From Acanthococcus lagerstroemiae (lineage: Eukaryota; Arthropoda; Insecta; Hemiptera; Eriococcidae), in NCBI GenBank assembly GCA_031841125.1, contig CM063109.1, forward strand, positions 71,678,914 to 71,742,913: DNA of 64,000 nt. The letters run 5' to 3'. Within the stretch, counting starts at the first letter, position 1. Each line of letters opens with the position of its first letter. The position numbers were made by a program, and so were the translations under genes. The notes below the pieces were generated by a model. That model was not told where the DNA came from and did no database searches. It saw only the letters and a program-made list of their open reading frames with translations. This document shows, one piece after another, positions 36,497 to 45,685 of this stretch.

Positions 36497-36671
36497 AGTG
36501 CTTATCAAAAGGGAACTAACCCACAAAATCCGCTTTTTGAGAATACGTGATTCGAAGTTCAAGAGTCGTGTAGAAACTATATTATACAGCATTGCGTAAT
36601 TTATTGATAAGCTTTTTTCAACGTGAGTACACATTTTTGAATCGGGGCCCAATTTTGAAAAACAGCGTCCA
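36497..36671 (-). mobile_element. TGGACGCTGTT-family MITE, truncated copy
   Basis: Reverse-complement match to the elements at 38813-39077 and 39224-39476, with the terminus TGGACGCTGTT intact (as AACAGCGTCCA ending at 36671). Shared interior blocks are TCAAAATTGGGCC and GTGTACTCACGTTGAAAAAA. The segment between the terminus and the first block is missing, so this copy has a deletion. Confidence 0.75.
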
Positions 36672-36795
36672 ATATAAACGTCTTTAGTTTACACTCGTGC
36701 ATTCGCTTTTCACCTTTTCACACGCTTTCGCTCATTTCGCGAATCTTCGCACTCGTGGTAGAGATCACTTCTCTCCCGTCCTAGAATGCATAGCA

Positions 36796-36923
36796 AGTAC
36801 TCGCATACGCCATTCTGGAGCCCATCGTGGCGTGGATGCCGAATCCGACTATGCGGAGCGTACCGCGTAGTCAATTCGGCATCGACGGGCACGATGGGCT
36901 CCAGGATGGCGTATGCGAGTACT
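36796..36923. repeat. 128-bp long-stem hairpin
   Basis: AGTACTCGCATACGCCAT at 36796 pairs with its reverse complement ending at 36923. The arms run about 60 bp with few mismatches through TGGAGCCCATCGTG and GATGCCGAAT to a loop of only a few bases near 36855-36865. It is GC-richer than its surroundings. It is either a minimal MITE or a transcribed hairpin; no target-site duplication was recognised. Confidence 0.85.
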
Positions 36924-37186
36924 CATCTTTATAGGTGGCTTCAGCAATTAGCATAGGAACTTTCCAACGGAGTGGGCGAAATCTGGTGGCTGTTTTATGA
37001 ACCGCACGTTATCATCAATGTTGTAAAATAACAACAACAGTGAAGCAGGATACTTCATCAATAAATTTTACATTACTATTTCACAGTTTTTCCCCAGAGT
37101 TTATTACGCGATGATTTTTTATTCGTAATAATTAATTAATTATTTATGATAATTCGTGCTGTGGACGTAATAAAACGCGTTGATTG

Positions 37187-37320
37187 CAGGGTTGGGTTGT
37201 TTTAAAACAAATTGTTGTGAAACATGTCTTAAAACAATGAAAAAAAATCATTGTTTTAAAACAAATACGTGTTGTAAACGTTTTTTTGTTTAAAACGTAT
37301 TTTTAAACCCCCTTTTCTTT
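37187..37320. mobile_element. hAT-like terminus with TTTTAAAAC repeats, fragment
   Basis: Begins CAGGGTTGGGTTGTTTTAAAAC, followed by several more TTTTAAAAC-type palindromes. It resembles the ends at 37542 and 41346, but no partner end with a matching duplication was found. Confidence 0.5.
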
Positions 37321-38113
37321 TGTTGTTTTTTTTTCATTTTCTTTGAGATTTTCTCACCCAGAACTTACAGGGACTAAAATAATTTATCAAGTAGAAATAA
37401 ATTTCAGAATTTCATGCAAAAATTTCCATTATGATTTTAAATCAGTGATAATGATCAATACATTTTTTGGCCCAACTACGGGTATTCTTGCTAACAGTAA
37501 CTCACTGTGTGATGTCAGAGTTGAAGGTCGAATCCTCGAATCAGGGCTGCAAAAAAAGCGTTTTTGGGGGGAGGGGGGAAGACAAACAGTTTTTTGTTTA
37601 AAACGTTTTTTTTTGTTTTAAAACACAATTGAATATTCGGACTGGGCACGCAGTAGTGCCATATAAAACTGATAACAACGAAGTAGTGATCCGGAGCTTA
37701 TCATCACCTGCATTTCTTATGCATTTTGTTATTTTCAAGAGTTTTTTTAGTCGAAAAAGCGTTTTATTTGCAGTAATTATGTCGGAATTTTCAATATTTC
37801 GGCATACCAAAGGGTGTTCTATGCGTTCTTGATAAAAATAGGAGAAAATTATCTTCCCATATACACCAATGTAAATAAGCTTCTCCAGATCACTACTTCG
37901 TTTTTATTAGCAAGCGTTTCTTATCTGGCTGCACTGAACTGCCCGGTCCAAATTTGCAAATACCAACGTTTTAAACGCGTTTAAAACAAAGAAAAAACCA
38001 TGTTTAAAACTGTTAAAAACTACAATTTCATGAATTTTCAATTTTTTTAATTCATAATTTCAATATTATTGATTATTATGGGTTACAGACTTACAGTTAC
38101 ATATAGGTACGGT

Positions 38114-38291
38114 CAGTGGCATATTTAGAGGAGGTGTGTTCAGGGGGTCTGGACCCATCTGGCATTTTTAATTTTTTATAATCTACTTGCGCTCCCGTCC
38201 CCCTTCTACCACTCTGCCCTATCACCCATATTAATTTTTTTTTTTCAGTTTGAACCCCCGCCCCCTCAATTTCATCCTGAATACGCCACTA
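38114..38291. mobile_element. hAT-like MITE (CAGTGGC family)
   Basis: Left end CAGTGGCATATTTAG, right end complement TAGTGGCGTATTCAG. Flanks GGTACGGT (38106-38113) and GGTACTGT (38292-38299) match at 7 of 8 positions. 178 bp, with pyrimidine-rich interior. Confidence 0.8.
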
Positions 38292-38812
38292 GGTACTGTT
38301 ATTCAGATAACAGACGTTGGTACTGTGTCTGAATATTAGCTTCAATGCTTCAATATTTCAGATTTCGTATTGTTTTATCAATACCAGTGTAAGAAGTTAG
38401 CGATGAAGCTAGCGAAAAGCTCATTTCATTGACTTATCAGCTAGTCAATAAATACAGTAAAATTTCCATATTTAAGCAGACAACAACATAGAACATAGCA
38501 AACACCCTCTTTACTACATTGCTATCTGCAAGACTGCGAGGTTGCTTGTTTATTTTTTGTTATTTTGTCATCTCAGTTTAGCGTCTACTGTCCACCTACC
38601 CTTTACTTTGTGAATCAAATCAAACATTTTGAAGATATCTTTGCAAAACATGAAATTCTGAGTGAAATAAGCCCTGTTTGAGATTCCTTAGTTTTGTATA
38701 ATATTTCAATATAATTGCATATTTGGTATTTCAGAAGCATATTTGGAGCATAGTTTATCAAATTTTCTGAATTTTGGCATTTTTGGACATATTTTTGAAC
38801 ATTCACTACACT

Positions 38813-39077
38813 TGGACGCTGTTATAAGCATAAGGGAACCAACCAACATTTGTGAACAAAATGAGTTCTTAGTATCGTTGGAATGAGCGTACAAAGTAAA
38901 TTTTTTCAAAATTGGGCCCCCGATTCAAATAATGTGTACTCACTACTCACGTTGAAAAAAGCTTATCAGGAAACGCGGTGTCAGATAGTTTCTACATTGC
39001 TTCTGAACTTCAAATCATGTGTTCTCAAAAAAAAAAAAAAGATTTTGCTAGTTTCCTTACGCTTATAACAGGGTCCA
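38813..39077 (+). mobile_element. TGGACGCTGTT-family MITE, copy a
   Basis: Ends TGGACGCTGTTATAAGC and, inverted, TGGACCCTGTTATAAGC; ACT flanks both sides (38810-38812 and 39078-39080). 265 bp. The 3-bp duplication would fit PIF/Harbinger, but the nested copy at 39224 shows only CG, so the superfamily is uncertain. Confidence 0.8.
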
Positions 39078-39125
39078 ACTAGTCTCTAATTTTTCAGTCC
39101 AAAGCCAACCTTCTTCCAGCAGCTA

Positions 39126-39524
39126 AAGTCTGGTCCATTCAAGAAACATAACTGGCTACCCACAATACACATCGATATATGGGTATTTTGAAGTTGAAGG
39201 GAAAAGACGAGTTCGAGAACACGTGGACGCTGTTCAACAAAGGGGAACCAACTAACATTTGTAAAACAAAATGAATTATTGGTATCGTTGGAAAGAGCAT
39301 AAAACGTAGAATTTTTCAAAATTGGACCTCTAATTCAAAAATGTGTACTCACGTTGAAAAAAACTTCTCAGTAAACACAATGCCATATAGTTTCTACATG
39401 GCTCTTGAACTTTGAATCACGTGTTTTCACAAAGCGGATTTTGCTAGTTGGTTCCCTGTTTGCTGAACAGCGTCCACGTTATCAGGGCCGTGAAAGAATT
39501 ATGTTTCCTAACTGGACCAGACTT
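39126..39524 (+). mobile_element. AAGTCTGGTCC MITE, copy 2, interrupted
   Basis: Same ends and interior as 20498-20625 with TA at both borders (39124-39125 and 39525-39526). The interior is interrupted after GAGAACACG by the 39224-39476 element; copy 1 shows the uninterrupted order ACACGTTATC. Confidence 0.85.
39224..39476 (+). mobile_element. TGGACGCTGTT-family MITE, copy b, nested
   Basis: Perfect terminal repeat TGGACGCTGTTCA / TGAACAGCGTCCA. It sits inside the AAGTCTGGTCC MITE. Comparison with the empty site in copy 1 (20498-20625) shows that only CG is duplicated at the insertion point. Confidence 0.85.
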
Positions 39525-39792
39525 TAGCTGCCTGTTTTGTATTAGTTATCTTCTTAAATGTTCAAAATGTAGCTTCAAAATAATAAAATTTCATTTAAAA
39601 AACTTATAATTTTTTTGTTTAAAATTAACAATAAAAAAACATGTTTAAAACTAGGGATGGCAAATGAAACCGTTTTTTTTCGTTTCGTTATTTCGTTTCA
39701 ATATTTTTGACAAAAATCAATCGTTATTTCGTAATTTCGTTATTTCGTTTCGTTTGTTTGCCATCCCTGCTATTTACTGAACTCACCCTGAC

Positions 39793-40952
39793 CTTTGACT
39801 ATATAGTATTACTACGTAATATGGACTGCGCTTATCATACAGTATAGTGCTTGAAACTTGACGGGAAGATGATAAGGATAATGGGATTTAAGTGGGAATT
39901 GAGAACACAAACCACTTTTACAAGGAAAGAAAAAATGTGGGTTTCTGGGTTTCATATGTTTAAAGAATGTGTTTTCATTATATGAAGATCTGGCCAGGAA
40001 ATACAACTTCAAATTCTTACTGACTTATAAAATCCTACAAGACCATCTCGAGAATTTTTTCTCTTGTATACGTATGCGCGGAGGTTGGAATAATAATCCG
40101 AATGGACATCAGTTCATGTGTGCCTATCGCCATCTGGTCATTCATCACGAAATTGCCTCATCGGAGAATGCTAACTGTCATCTTGATGAAGATATTCCTG
40201 TATTATGTATTCCAAGTTCCTCCACTAAACCTCAGGCAGATTCAGAGCTGCTAGAGACAGAAATTGATTTTAAGAATCGTTTCCAATTCACAAACATACA
40301 TATTCCATCTCAATTTGTTCAAGATGTTGCGGACTACATCGGAGGCTTTGTGGTTTTGAAAATTGAAAAATTGTATTCCAGTTTCGAATTTTGTTCTCAG
40401 TGTTTAGGGAGTATGACCGACCCACTCAGACAATCTCGTCTAATTGACAGAAAAAGCAAAGGGAAATTGAAAACTCCTTCGGAAGATCTAATAATCTGCT
40501 AGTGAAACTAGAAGCCATAATTCGGAACAATGAATTGAACATTTTTGACGATGACTTTGTGAAATGTACCACTGATTATATGAAGAAGACCGTCAAACTT
40601 GGATGCGGAGATGAGTCATCGTCTAAATTTAATTGATTTGTCTTGCGGACATTTTTTAAAAGTACGTCTGCACCATGAAGCATCTATTATTTCAGAAATC
40701 GACAAACATATCCGAAGGACGCTAACGAAACTTATAACTTATAAAAATCAATAAAATGTAATTACTTTTATAATTTTTTGTTTTATTCAATAATTATAAT
40801 TAAATACTAATAACTTGAAAACTTTCTGGGTTTATTTCAATTCGCGTTAACTTGCACTGGCGAATTTTCCCACTTATATCCCATTATCGCTATCATCTTG
40901 CCGTCAACGCGTTATCAGTAAGCGCAGTCCATAGTATACTGTATAGTCAAAG
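39793..40952 (+). mobile_element. P-superfamily DNA transposon, internally deleted
   Basis: An exact 8-bp duplication ACCCTGAC lies at 39785-39792 and 40953-40960. The terminal repeats start CTTTGACTATA(T/C)AGTA. Inverted similarity continues imperfectly for over 100 bp, including ATGGACTGCGCTTA and AAGATGATA...GATAATGGGAT. The element is 1,160 bp. It carries only the last part of a P-type transposase gene, plus AATAAA near 40753, so the first two thirds of an autonomous copy have been lost. Confidence 0.9.
39899..40754 (+). pseudogene. P-element / THAP9-type transposase, C-terminal remnant
   Basis: The frame begins with KKKCGFLGFICLKNV, matching the conserved GFLGF block of P-type transposases. 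LLTYKILQDHLENFF and RMRGGWNNNPNGHQF follow (about 40010-40110), the most diagnostic motif of the family. YIGGFVVLKIEK and a conserved Cys-containing stretch come next, up to a TAG at 40500. The frame then shifts; sequence to about 40754 ends in RRTLTKLITYKNQ, the usual C-terminus. The THAP DNA-binding domain, the leucine zipper, the GTP-binding part and most of the catalytic RNase H-like domain are absent. Not functional alone. A domesticated gene is unlikely because the remnant sits between intact TIRs and a duplication. Confidence 0.88.
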
Positions 40953-42597
40953 ACCCTGACTCAACTCACCCGGGAAAAGAAATGAAATTTCGATTACAGT
41001 AGGCTCGGCTACTAGTACCCGACCCTAAAAAGTGGTTGCAATAGGCTCGGCTACTAGTAGCCGATCCTAAAAATCACAAATCAGAAAACTAGGAATGGCA
41101 AACGAAACGTTTTTTGTTTTTTTTTCGTTTCGTTATTTTTTCGTTTCAATATTTTAGACAAAAATCAATCGTTATTTCATTGTTTTGTTATTTCGTTTCG
41201 TTTCGTTTGCCATCCCTGTTTAAAACGCTGAAAAACGTTTTTAAAACGTTTTTTTCGTTTAAAATATGTTTTGGTTTTTTTTCGTTGTTTTAAAACGTGT
41301 TTTAAACGTTTTAAAACAACAGGTCGTTTTAAACATCGCAGCCCTGGGTCCAATAATGGAACGAATGAAAAGGTAAGACAAAAGGTCGGAAATAGGGGGA
41401 AAAACCAAAAATATGTTTAAAACAATGTTTTTAAATTTTTAAAACACTGGGAAAAAACATTGATAAGAACATGTTTTAAAACAAAAAAAGTTTTAAAACA
41501 GCAAACGTAATTAATGCAACTGATAAATTTCTTCCTGCTTCACTGTTATTGTTATTTGCTTTATCAGTAACAACGATACTAGCGCGCCACAACACATCAC
41601 TACAAGCACACGCACATACATTGATGTTATCAAAGCAGAGATGGGGGTTGTTCACTATGTAATGAACTGGCTCTTGCTCTTGTTCACTTGGTCTTCCAAC
41701 TGATCAAGTTCATTGTTTGTTCATTAAAGAGAACCTTTGCTCTTGGTCTTGCTCATTTAAAAATAGGGTTTTTGTACAAACAAATAGCGAGCAAAATTTT
41801 TTTTCCTTTAAACAATTTTTTTAATCATCATTGAAATCCTATGAGATTGTTGATAAAATTTAAACCAAATAAAAATTCAATAATGTTATAAAATTTGTAA
41901 TTGTAACTCTGAAACCATTATGAAAGTTGAAACTAAAGTCTGGAAAGTGGAAATATACAAGGAAAAGTCAAAAAAAAAAAAAACACGAAAAAATCAAGTT
42001 GATTAGGTCTAAAAATTGTGAACTAGTTCTTGTTCCTTTTTTTTTGGGGGGGGGGGGGAGATGAACTAAGTTCACCAAATAGTGAACCGGAGCAAGTGAA
42101 CAACTTGTTCTTCAAGAATAAGCACTCAAAATTTTGCAATAAGGTTTATGTAATTCGGACTTCCAAATTGATATATTGGGACGCGTCAGCAGGGTGGCTG
42201 ACATCTGATGGACAAATGCACAAGCTACCGAAACGTGACAGAAACGGGATGAAAGATGAAATACATAGCACGCCATGTATTTTACTACTTTACAATTGGT
42301 GACCAAAAGTGGAAGTACAAGAAACCAGGGACGGGCAGCGAATCGATTCTTTTGCAAATTGATTCGCGAATCGATTCGATTTTAGACGAATCGCGAATCG
42401 CAAATCCATTCGAATGAAATTTAACGAATCGGAATCGTGAATCGATTCCTTTTCAATGAATCGTAGGATTCGAATCGAAATTCGACGGTGTGTGTGGCTG
42501 TGTGTTGTCTGCTCTCTGCTGTGGGCTGTGGAGTGTGGAATGATCGAAGATGAAATCAGCCAATCAGCAATCAGTGTTCTGCGTTTATCATTATCAC

Positions 42598-43232
42598 TAA
42601 AGACCGGAAAAGTATGAAAAATGAAATTGCATATTAATTTCTATAACCTTAATAGAGCTTATTTCATATTATTTTTATAATTCATAAAATTCCCTGTAAA
42701 ATGAGCCCCATTTCATTTTGCATATTTCGCATATTGTCCTTTAAAATTCATATTTTTGCATATGTTCATGGTCCAGAATGCTTATTTCGTCACATCTCAG
42801 CCAATTTTCGCTATTTTTCAGCATATTTCCAACATTTACATATGTTTTGTTACTGAAATGACAACACTATTAGGTATTCATATTTTTATCTAGATTGTTC
42901 GAGCATTTTGTACATATTAATTTGAAAACTTTTTATTATTTTTTTTTTGCGGCATTCCGTGTGCCATGACGTCAACACAGTGAGTTACTGTCAGCAAAAG
43001 TATCCATCATTGGGCCGCCAAAGTAGCACTGTGTGACGTCATAGATTGATTTCCTTCTTCCTCAAAAATCTTGTACAATGACATCCATATTGATAAACTG
43101 ATACTAATTTAGTAATGCATATTTTGCATATTTTAGAGGTCTGAGTGCATATTTCTGCATATTTCAGCTACTCAAAATGCATATTATGTGATCATATTTT
43201 GAGATTTAGAGTGCATATTTTTCCGGTCCTTA
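42598..43232. mobile_element. GCATATTT-rich hAT-like element, copy 1
   Basis: An exact 8-bp duplication ATTATCAC lies at 42590-42597 and 43233-43240. Ends TAAAGACCGGAAAA and, inverted, TAAGGACCGGAAAA differ at one base. The interior repeats GCATATTT/AAATATGC more than ten times. Nested in the 42326-43779 element. Confidence 0.92.
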
Positions 43233-43257
43233 ATTATCACCTCTTTGTACTTTGTAG

Positions 43258-43523
43258 CAAATACACTGAAATACTAATACCGGAAACTCCATTTAAAATA
43301 CATTGAGCGCTGTTAGACCCAGCACCTAGCGGCAGGGATTGTTACTATAATAATTTAGCATTGTGTTCACCAACACTAGATAGAGCGTAATCACTATCAC
43401 AACATACAGTTACAGTGAATGAATGAATGAAAAGTGAAATACGTGTAGTACCAATCCCTGCCGCTAGTAGCCATGGTCCAAAAAAGCGCTCGAGTTTCCA
43501 TTATTGGTAGTTCAGTGTATTTG
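43258..43523. mobile_element. Foldback MITE with CAAATACACTGAA ends
   Basis: Perfect 13-bp terminal repeats CAAATACACTGAA / TTCAGTGTATTTG, flanked by TTTGTAG on both sides (43251-43257 and 43524-43530). A second inverted pair, CTAGCGGCAGGGATTG (about 43328) and its complement (about 43452), and further matches between them make most of the element a stem. 266 bp, nested in the 42326-43779 element. Confidence 0.88.
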
Positions 43524-43834
43524 TTTGTAGTTTATAGATTGTAGGATTGTACTTCCTTATCAAAAATCAAACAATATTGAAGAAACAGAAAAAAACAAAA
43601 AACGAATCGCGAATTGAAGAATTAGCGAATCGATTCGCGATTTGTTTGGATGAATTGCGAATCGCGAATTGATTCGACTTCATTGTAGAGAATTGCAAAT
43701 CGCGAATCGATTCAATTTTCTTGTGGCGAATCGCGAATCGTGAATCAATTCGATTTACAAACGAATTTGCCCATCCCTGCAAGAAACCAAGAAACGTGAT
43801 GAAATACACTAGCGCTCCATCGCTGTGACGCGAC

Positions 43835-44852
43835 CAAAGACGTTTATACTAGATACCTAACTTACTATACTACCATAGTAAAATAAGCGTATCCAAACTT
43901 TGTGCGAATGTTGCAATAAGCGTTTGCCAGTCACCGGTATAGTCATTTTTAGGGACAAAAATAATATGCTTCTGCATATTTTTTTCTTGAAAATGTTACA
44001 TAGAAATTTCCCTTTACGTTCACGTTTCATGAAGTTTTGAGCCGAATGAACCCAACTTGCATAAGCATATTTGAGCATATTTGAGACCAATGAGCATATT
44101 TAGCATATTTCATCATTTTAAAGCATATTTCAGAGCATTTTACCAGTTTTGATGGAATCTAAGGGAATTTTACAGATATTTACAAATATTGTAAATTTGG
44201 CAGTGCGCAGTAATGCAGCATGCAACTCAACTGCCGTAATTGACAAAGGATGAATGATTGTTCAGAGAAAAGAACGAATGTGGTAACTTTCTTGGGACGT
44301 TTGATATTTTTGAGTCATCTTTCATTTCAAAATGCCCAGAAAGCAGAATCTAAAGCTCACTTGTATAAGGACTTTTATATTAATTTGATGAAAATATTTT
44401 GGCATATTTGGAGTATTTTGAGAATATTTTAGCATATTTGGTTGCACTGAAGAAATATAATATGCGCATGTTTCGCTTAGTAGGCGAGCATATTTTTTCG
44501 TCCATAGTCATTTTTCCCATTTAAAATACATGGTGAATTTCGAGTAGAGGTGCCGGCGCTCAAATTAAAAAATAATAATAAATTGAAGGGTAGTATATTG
44601 TTTTTTTTATATTTTCCGGCTCCCAAGATATGAATGCATGCGGTCTGTCCAATTTTCAGATCGTTTTACCCTGGCAGAATATAATAAGCGTGACTTAAAA
44701 ATGACCAATTTCCCATTTAAAATGCATTGGAGCCGATTTTCTATACCGGTGACTCTAGCAGATTGGATACTAAAACGCGGTGTGGGTGAGAAGGGTTTAT
44801 ACTACTAGCAGGCTGAAGTTAGGTATCTAGTGTAATAGTATAAACGTCTTTG
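43835..44852 (+). mobile_element. hAT-like MITE, TTTATACTA family, copy 2
   Basis: An exact 8-bp duplication GACGCGAC lies at 43827-43834 and 44853-44860. The terminal repeats CAAAGACGTTTATACTA are identical at both ends. Same family as 34845-35309. It is interrupted by the GCATATTT element at 43950-44506. Confidence 0.92.
43950..44506. mobile_element. GCATATTT-rich hAT-like element, copy 2, nested
   Basis: GTCATTTT is duplicated at 43942-43949 and 44507-44514. The empty site is visible in the sister MITE at 34845-35309, which reads GTCATTTTTCCCATTT in reverse complement without interruption. Ends begin TAGGGACAAAAATA and, inverted, TATGGACGAAAAAATA. The interior is dominated by GCATATTT. 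Confidence 0.9.
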
Positions 44853-45685
44853 GACGCGACCACAAATAATACCATGATTCGAGCCGGGCAGCGCTTATCG
44901 ACTACTCTTATCAGCGACCAAAATGTGAAGTTTTTGACACATGCAGCAAAATTTTGGAATCTAGCTATAAAAATAGTTTTAATCAAAAGAAAATTCTTTG
45001 TTCAAAAAATTATTTTCTCTTTAAATACTTTAAAAACGTCTTATTTTTCGAGATATTTCAATTTTAATGAGTATGTACATTAATGGGAGAAATGCATAAT
45101 TCACCTTTTGCTACTTATGACTTCGACTCGATAGCGACGCGCTCTGACGGATGCACGGCCCGAATTCTACACTAGCTCTTCTACAGTTTGCACCGTCCCT
45201 GGCAAACACCCTGTTACTACCTCGCGATCCGCAAGGTCGCTTGATTTCGTTCGTTCACTGAAAAGTGAACTAATGTAAGTTCAGGAACTGAAGGACAGTG
45301 AACTCATTCAAAAGTGAACTTGCCCGTCTGGTGCTTAAAAGTTAAAATGGTGAAATTCGACAGTCACGGTTTTATGAAGTTAATTTGTTGGATGTTCAAT
45401 TTCAGTTTTCAGATTTCTTCTATCAGAACCTTCATCAGAACATTCAGCGAAAACTGCACCATACTACAAACTGATAAGAAAAATGTAAACATTGTAATAG
45501 CCCTCAGGTTTGTTGACACCATGACACCCCTATTGCCTGCGGGTCCTGCGGGATAACTGATGGTGTGACGAATAATCGCTGCATGTTGTGGTCTGTTTAA
45601 AGTTGATGTATTGTGTAAGTTGGTTCAATATTGGCTCTCAGCCCATCGAATTGCCATCGAATAACAATTGTGTGAAAATCGAGTC

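Larger units (their letters stand above)
39652..41219. mobile_element. Composite-like unit: two direct hAT-type MITEs flanking a spacer
   Basis: Two copies of one short palindromic MITE lie in direct orientation at 39652-39769 and 41090-41219. Each begins TAGG(G/A)ATGGCAAA and ends TTTGCCATCCCTG. TTTAAAAC flanks the outer borders only (39644-39651 and 41220-41227); the inner borders do not match the outer ones. This suggests that the pair moved as one unit. The caveat is that TTTAAAAC is common in the surrounding host element. The spacer holds a duplicated GGCTCGGCTACTAGTA motif (about 41005-41065) and the P element. Confidence 0.65.
37542..41346. mobile_element. Candidate TTTTAAAAC-rich hAT-like element carrying many insertions
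   Basis: Left end CAGGGCTGC at 37542 and right end GCAGCCCTG at 41346 are perfect 9-bp inverted repeats with the hAT-type start (YARNG). Both subterminal zones are rich in GTTTTAAAAC and AAAACG. The flanks (CCTCGAAT, GGTCCAAT) agree at only 5 of 8 positions, so pairing of these two ends is tentative. Inside lie the MITEs at 38114, 38813, 39126 (with 39224) and the composite unit at 39652-41219. Confidence 0.45.
42326..43779. mobile_element. hAT-like non-autonomous element with GAATCG subterminal palindromes
   Basis: An exact 8-bp duplication CAAGAAAC lies at 42318-42325 and 43780-43787. Ends are CAGGGACGGGCA and, inverted, CAGGGATGGGCA. Both subterminal zones consist of many GAATCGATTCGCGAATCG-like palindromes. 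Two further elements (42598-43232 and 43258-43523) sit in its middle, so the original was about 550 bp. Confidence 0.92.
41636..45330. mobile_element. Candidate old hAT-like element, host of later insertions
   Basis: The left end CAGAGATGGGGGTTGTTCACT and a right end whose complement begins CAGACGGGCAAGTTCACTTT share CAGA, GGG and GTTCACT in order. Both subterminal zones are rich in GTTCACT/AGTGAAC. Flanks do not match (TATCAAAG, GTGCTTAA), so the pairing is tentative. The elements at 42326-43779 and 43835-44852 lie inside. The original interior is about 1.2 kb and shows no transposase motif. Confidence 0.45.

Noticed and set aside
37515..37545. GGTCGAATCC, similar to a tRNA T-loop with B box
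   Set aside because: No matching A box or cloverleaf arms upstream, and it adjoins a transposon terminus.
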